Source: Bacillota bacterium
Lineage (GTDB): Bacteria > Bacillota_E > JAJZYS01 > JAJYTV01
NCBI GenBank assembly: GCA_021845645.1
Contig: JAJZVM010000002.1
Coordinates: 124,001-188,000, forward strand
Reading direction: 5' to 3'
DNA length: 64,000 nt
Shown here: in pieces, positions 60,785 through 64,000 of the stretch
How positions within the stretch are numbered: position 1 is the first letter of the stretch
Layout: each line of letters opens with the position of its first letter
The notes under the pieces: generated by a model
What the model was told of the DNA's origin: nothing
The model's input: the letters and a program-made list of their open reading frames with translations, nothing else
Databases searched by the model: none
Position numbers and translations under genes: made by a program

Positions 60785-61923
60785 GGCCTCGCCTCCTGGG
60801 CGGTGGCCGCGCGGCGCCCGCCGCCGTGTCCCGGCGACGGGTTCAGCAGGCGGTGGAAGCGCAGCGTCGCGAACGTCACGACCACGGCGCCCAGGACGGC
60901 CAGGTAGAGAAACGGGCGCCAGAGGTCCCCGATCGGCTGGCCGAGGAGCATGACGCCACGGCTGATCTCGACGAAGTAGGTGAGCGGCAAGATGTAGGCG
61001 ATCCAGCGCACGCCTGCCGCCATCGACGCGAGCGGGAAGATCAGCCCCGAGAGCAGGATCTGCGGCAGCACGGTGAGCATGGCGAGCTGGATCGCCTGGC
61101 CCTGGTTCTGCGAGACGCTCGAGATCAGCACGCCGATGCTGAGCGTGACGAACAGGAAGAGCAGGGCGCCGAGGATGAGCAGGCCCCAGGAGCCGCGCAT
61201 CGGCACCCCGAAGAGCCACATGCCGACGCCCAGCACCAGCGCGAGGTCGACGGCGGCGACGAGGAAGTATGGGGCGATCTTTCCGATCAGGACATCCCAT
61301 GGCGAGAGCGGCATCACCGCAAGCTGTTCCAGGGTGCCCGCCTGCCGCTCGCGGACGACGCCGAGACTCGCGATGAGGGTGCCGATGAACACCAGGATCA
61401 CGCCGGCAAGCCCGGGAACCATGACGAGCGCCGTCTTGAGATGGGGGTTGTACAGCACGTCGACCCGCGGCGGCGGGGGCGTCATGAAGGTCACCGCCGT
61501 ACCCGCGGGCAGGAGTGTCTGCAACTGGGCCTTGAGCTGCGCGAGATCCGGCTGGGACGCGGCCAGGCGGGCGACGGCCGTCTCGGCCGCGCGCGCCGTG
61601 AAGAGGTCGGCGCCGTTGATCAGGACAAGCGTTCGCGTCGCGTCCGCGACGACGGCGACATCGGCTTTGCCGTCGCGCAGGTCGCGCCGCGCAGCGGCGA
61701 CACCTTGCCGGGGGTAGGTGCCCTGGAGCGCGAACGGACTCTTCAGGCGCTGGCTGAAGCTCTTGGCCTCTGGCCCCACCACCACGGCCGAGATCTTGGA
61801 CACGTCGAAGCTCGCGGCGTAGCCGAAGATGACGAGCAGCATGATCGGCAGCACGATCATCATCGCCAGGGTGCGACGGTCACGCCGCAACTGCAGGAAC
61901 TCCTTGACGATCATCGCCCACAA
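60781..61923 (-). CDS. ABC-2 permease (YhhJ/YbhS-like)
   Basis: The 380-residue permease has an N-terminal segment after KEFLQLRRDRRTLAMMI, a large external domain (about 45-165; VVVGPEAKSFSQRL and VDVLYNP) and five more membrane segments with LGVVRERQAGTLEQLAVMPL, the ABC-2 signature, and QILLSGLIFPLASM. TTG 61923 is chosen because AAGGAG lies nine bases upstream; the ATG at 61962 overlaps the operator. First gene of the four-gene unit. Confidence 0.92.
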   Translation of the reverse strand: MWAMIVKEFLQLRRDRRTLAMMIVLPIMLLVIFGYAASFDVSKISAVVVGPEAKSFSQRLKSPFALQGTYPRQGVAAARRDLRDGKADVAVVADATRTLVLINGADLFTARAAETAVARLAASQPDLAQLKAQLQTLLPAGTAVTFMTPPPPRVDVLYNPHLKTALVMVPGLAGVILVFIGTLIASLGVVRERQAGTLEQLAVMPLSPWDVLIGKIAPYFLVAAVDLALVLGVGMWLFGVPMRGSWGLLILGALLFLFVTLSIGVLISSVSQNQGQAIQLAMLTVLPQILLSGLIFPLASMAAGVRWIAYILPLTYFVEISRGVMLLGQPIGDLWRPFLYLAVLGAVVVTFATLRFHRLLNPSPGHGGGRRAATAQEARP

Positions 61924-61951
61924 GAGCACCCTCTCCTTCTTGACCGAAGGG

Positions 61952-61973
61952 TAATTCAGCATCAGATGAATTA
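61952..61973. promoter_or_regulatory. Perfect 7+7 palindrome, candidate TetR operator
   Basis: TAATTCA-N8-TGAATTA, 22 bases in all, lying 30 bases before the permease start. On the minus strand it overlaps CATAAT (61975-61970), a possible -10. Size and position suit binding by the TetR protein encoded at the end of the operon. Confidence 0.6.
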
Positions 61974-62048
61974 TGCCTACGGGGAGCCGAATCCTGCCTG
62001 CGGCAATGGCGGCTTCGGTCGGCGCCTCCGGGCCGCAGCAGCCGGATG

Positions 62049-62077
62049 CTGACCTCGTCCCGCCGCTCGGCTACAAT
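62049..62077 (+). promoter_or_regulatory. Promoter of the two-component pair
   Basis: CTGACC (62049-62054), a 17-base spacer and TACAAT (62072-62077), about 32 bases before the regulator start. Confidence 0.6.
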
Positions 62078-62108
62078 GTGTCCGGGATCTGCGGCGGAGG
62101 TGATGACG

Positions 62109-62783
62109 ATGCGCGTCCTGGTGGTGGAGGACGACCCCTCCCTCGGCGCGACGCTGCGCCTGGGACTCACGTCGGAAGGGTTCGATCCCACCGTGACCGG
62201 AACGGTCGCCGAGACGCTCGCCCTGCTGGAGCGGAGCAGCTTCCAGCTCGCGCTCGTCGACGTCAACCTCCCCGACGGGTCAGGTTTCGCCCTGGTGCCA
62301 CGGCTCAAGGACCGCGGCATCATGGTGATCATGCTGACGGCCCGCGGCAACGTGCCGGACAGGGTGCACGGCTTTGAGCTCGGCGCGGACGACTATGTCG
62401 CCAAGCCGTTCGCGTTCGAGGAACTCGTGATGCGCATGCGGGCGGTGTCGCGCCGACCCGTCCCGGAGGACAGGCTGCCCGTGCTGAGCTTTGCGGACGT
62501 CGAGGTGCACCTCGAGCGCCAGCAGGCCCTGCGCGCCGGCCAGCCGCTCGACCTCACGCGCCGCGAGTACGACCTCCTCTGCTTCTTCCTGCGCAACCAG
62601 CGCCGTGTGCTGACCCGCGAACAGATCCTCGAGCGGGTCTGGGGCTTCGACGCGGAGGTCGGCGAAGGCGTCCTCGACGTCTACATCAGCTACCTCAGAC
62701 GCAAGCTCGAGGCCCTGGGGCCGCGCCTCATCCACACGGTGCGCGGCTTCGGCTACCGCCTGGACGAGCATGGCGAAGCGTGA
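62109..62783 (+). CDS. OmpR-family response regulator
   Basis: The 224-residue regulator has receiver domain LVVEDDPSLG, phosphoacceptor D51 (ALVDVNLPDGSG), MLTARGNVPDR and Lys in YVAKPFAFEEL, then a winged-helix output domain ending in HTVRGFGYRLDEHG. ATG 62109 is eight bases after GGAGG; ATG 62103 is too close. It overlaps the following kinase by 14 bases. It diverges from the ABC exporter operon, which may be one of its targets. Confidence 0.93.
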   Translation: MRVLVVEDDPSLGATLRLGLTSEGFDPTVTGTVAETLALLERSSFQLALVDVNLPDGSGFALVPRLKDRGIMVIMLTARGNVPDRVHGFELGADDYVAKPFAFEELVMRMRAVSRRPVPEDRLPVLSFADVEVHLERQQALRAGQPLDLTRREYDLLCFFLRNQRRVLTREQILERVWGFDAEVGEGVLDVYISYLRRKLEALGPRLIHTVRGFGYRLDEHGEA

Positions 62784-64000
62784 GCGCGGCCTGCAAAGCC
62801 TGAGCCGTCGCCTGCTCGTCGCGATGGTGGCGCTCGTCGGAGCATCCCTGCTGCTCGCCGATTTCGGCGCCGTATTCTTTCTGCGCAGCGTGCTCGTGCA
62901 CAACCTGCGATCGCAGCTCGTAGCCTCCGCGCATGCGACGGTGGGCTTCTACCTGCATAGCGGGGACGTCCCCGCCCGCCTGCCTCTCGGCGAGTCGATC
63001 GCCATCTACGCCGAGAACGGCCGGCGGGCCTTCGCCATAGGGCCCGTGCCGGAGACACCGCCGCCGCTCGGTGTGAGTCAGCAGGCGCGCAGCCTGCGCT
63101 ACACCGTGATGGTGCCTGGCGGTCTCTTCCTCGAGCAGGTCAACCTGACCAGCGTCACCCGACCCGTGCGGATCCTGGAGAGCGTGCTGGCGCTCGTGAC
63201 GCTCGCCGCGGTCCTTCTGGCCGGCATCGTCGCGGACGGCGTGGCGCGCGGCCTCACCGCTCCGCTCTCGTCGCTGTCCAGGGAGGCGCAGCGCATCAGC
63301 GAGACCGGCGACCTCGACGTCAGTCTGCCCACCGACCACGGCGTCCGGGAGATCAGAAACCTCGCGGAGGCTCTGCAGCAGATGCTGGGGCGGCTCGGGC
63401 AGATGTTCGGAGCCCTCGAGGCCTCCGAGCAGCGCGAGCGCGCCCTGCGCGAGATGACACTGCACGACCTTCGCACGCCCCTGTCCACCGTGCTCGGCAC
63501 CCTCGAACTCCTGGCCGGCGGCCGCCTCAAGGGCGACGAGGCGGTGGAGGCCGCGGCGCTGGCCCAGCGCGAGGCGGCACGCCTCGCGTCCCGCATCCGC
63601 GACCTGGATGCCAAGGAGAGCGAGCCGGTCTCGGACCTCGGCCTGTCGGTGAGCCGTGCCGCCCGCGGTCACCTCCTGGCCGCGGGCCCCGCCGGTACAT
63701 GGGTCTCTGCGCCGGCGGCGGAGGTGGGTCATGTGCTCGATCTCCTGGTGGACAACGCGATGCGGCACAACCCGCCCGGCACGGCGATCGATGTCGGCTG
63801 GCGCCGCGAAGGGGACCTGGCCGTCGCGTGGGTGCGCGATCAGGGGGTCGGCATGGCCCGGGAGATTGCGGAGCACGCCTTCGACCGCTTCTATCGCGGT
63901 GACCGCGAAGGCGGGCTCGGCCTGGGCCTCTCCCTGGTGCGGGTGCTCGTGGCGTCCCGCAGCGGCTCGGTGGACCTCACGACCGCCCCCGGCCAGGGGA
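62770..64000 (+). CDS. Membrane sensor histidine kinase (3' end outside window)
   Basis: 410 codons are visible. Membrane segments at about 15-38 and 135-158 enclose an extracellular sensor part of about 95 residues. HAMP follows (LTAPLSSLSREAQRI, ISETGDLDVSLPTD), then HisKA with H232 in MTLHDLRTPLSTV (Asp rather than Glu after the His), and HATPase_c with VDNAMRHNPPGT, DQGVGMAREI and GGLGLGLSLV. The frame is still open at the window edge, but the catalytic core is almost complete. It pairs with the overlapping regulator. Confidence 0.92.
   Translation, partial: MAKRERGLQSLSRRLLVAMVALVGASLLLADFGAVFFLRSVLVHNLRSQLVASAHATVGFYLHSGDVPARLPLGESIAIYAENGRRAFAIGPVPETPPPLGVSQQARSLRYTVMVPGGLFLEQVNLTSVTRPVRILESVLALVTLAAVLLAGIVADGVARGLTAPLSSLSREAQRISETGDLDVSLPTDHGVREIRNLAEALQQMLGRLGQMFGALEASEQRERALREMTLHDLRTPLSTVLGTLELLAGGRLKGDEAVEAAALAQREAARLASRIRDLDAKESEPVSDLGLSVSRAARGHLLAAGPAGTWVSAPAAEVGHVLDLLVDNAMRHNPPGTAIDVGWRREGDLAVAWVRDQGVGMAREIAEHAFDRFYRGDREGGLGLGLSLVRVLVASRSGSVDLTTAPGQG

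Noticed and set aside
60785..61300. Extension of the second ABC ATPase frame on the minus strand
   Set aside because: It lies over the permease gene in another frame, and the ATPase homology begins at ATG 60784.
1..64000. CRISPR array, integron, prophage or insertion sequence
   Set aside because: No regularly spaced repeats, cas, transposase, integrase or phage structural genes were seen. Relics are of ordinary chromosomal genes.
1..64000. tRNA or rRNA genes
   Set aside because: GTTCGA/GTTCAA-like strings occur, but none with a matching acceptor and anticodon arm that I could fold.

Overview
The window is about 64 kb of dense, high-GC bacterial chromosome with short intergenic gaps. GTG and TTG starts are common, and many neighbours overlap by 1-11 bases. 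Three T-box leaders, several -35/-10 pairs of the TTGaca/TAtaaT type (some with an extended TGn -10), lipoproteins, an SdpR/SdpI pair and purine-rich ribosome sites suggest a high-GC Bacillota-like, probably monoderm organism. A relative such as Chloroflexota or Actinomycetota cannot be excluded. The sulfocyanin-like lipoprotein and the DUF981 protein are families often met in acidophiles and thermophiles. No rRNA, tRNA, CRISPR array, integrase or intact insertion sequence was seen.

Layout: 1-9.1 kb holds a truncated receiver-domain regulator, a minus-strand trio (CcdA-like membrane protein, TlpA/ResA-like thioredoxin, DUF6884-like protein), an MFS carrier, a DrrAB-type ABC exporter overlapping a two-component pair, and a double-hotdog thioesterase. 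9.2-17.3 kb has a copper lipoprotein, a pantothenate cluster (DUF2520-panB-panC), proS behind a proline T-box, an unrecognised protein and an ABC-F ATPase. 17.3-24.3 kb has gene relics, a phenylalanine T-box driving aroF/chorismate mutase and pheA, an RRM protein, and glpK-glpD with a 39-residue membrane protein. 24.3-32.3 kb (minus strand) has murB, a cysteine-desulfurase homologue that has lost its cysteine, an MFS carrier and odhB/odhA.

32.3-46.1 kb has a methyltransferase relic, a Gfo/Idh oxidoreductase, an MBL hydrolase, a CoA-transferase/aminotransferase pair, a methyltransferase, a divergent Nramp-like transporter behind a DtxR-type box, SdpI/SdpR, a DUF981 protein behind a long structured leader, kynureninase, a large Asp-box protein and RNase HI. 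46.6-58.4 kb has a peptide transporter lacking its ATPases, two M20 amidohydrolases, a frameshifted Asp-box lipoprotein, and a serine operon (serine T-box, class V aminotransferase, serA, PHP phosphatase) followed by relics. 58.4-64 kb has a TetR-controlled ABC exporter operon and a divergent two-component pair cut by the window end.

The most coherent systems are the three T-box units, whose inferred specifier codons (CCT, TTC, TCC) match the downstream genes. The most interesting candidate is the serine unit: a PHP-family phosphatase sits where a phosphoserine phosphatase would be expected. Other leads are the structured leader before the DUF981 gene and several proteins that keep their fold signatures but lack key residues (sulfocyanin-like, CcdA-like, cysteine-desulfurase-like, Nramp-like and a receiver domain).
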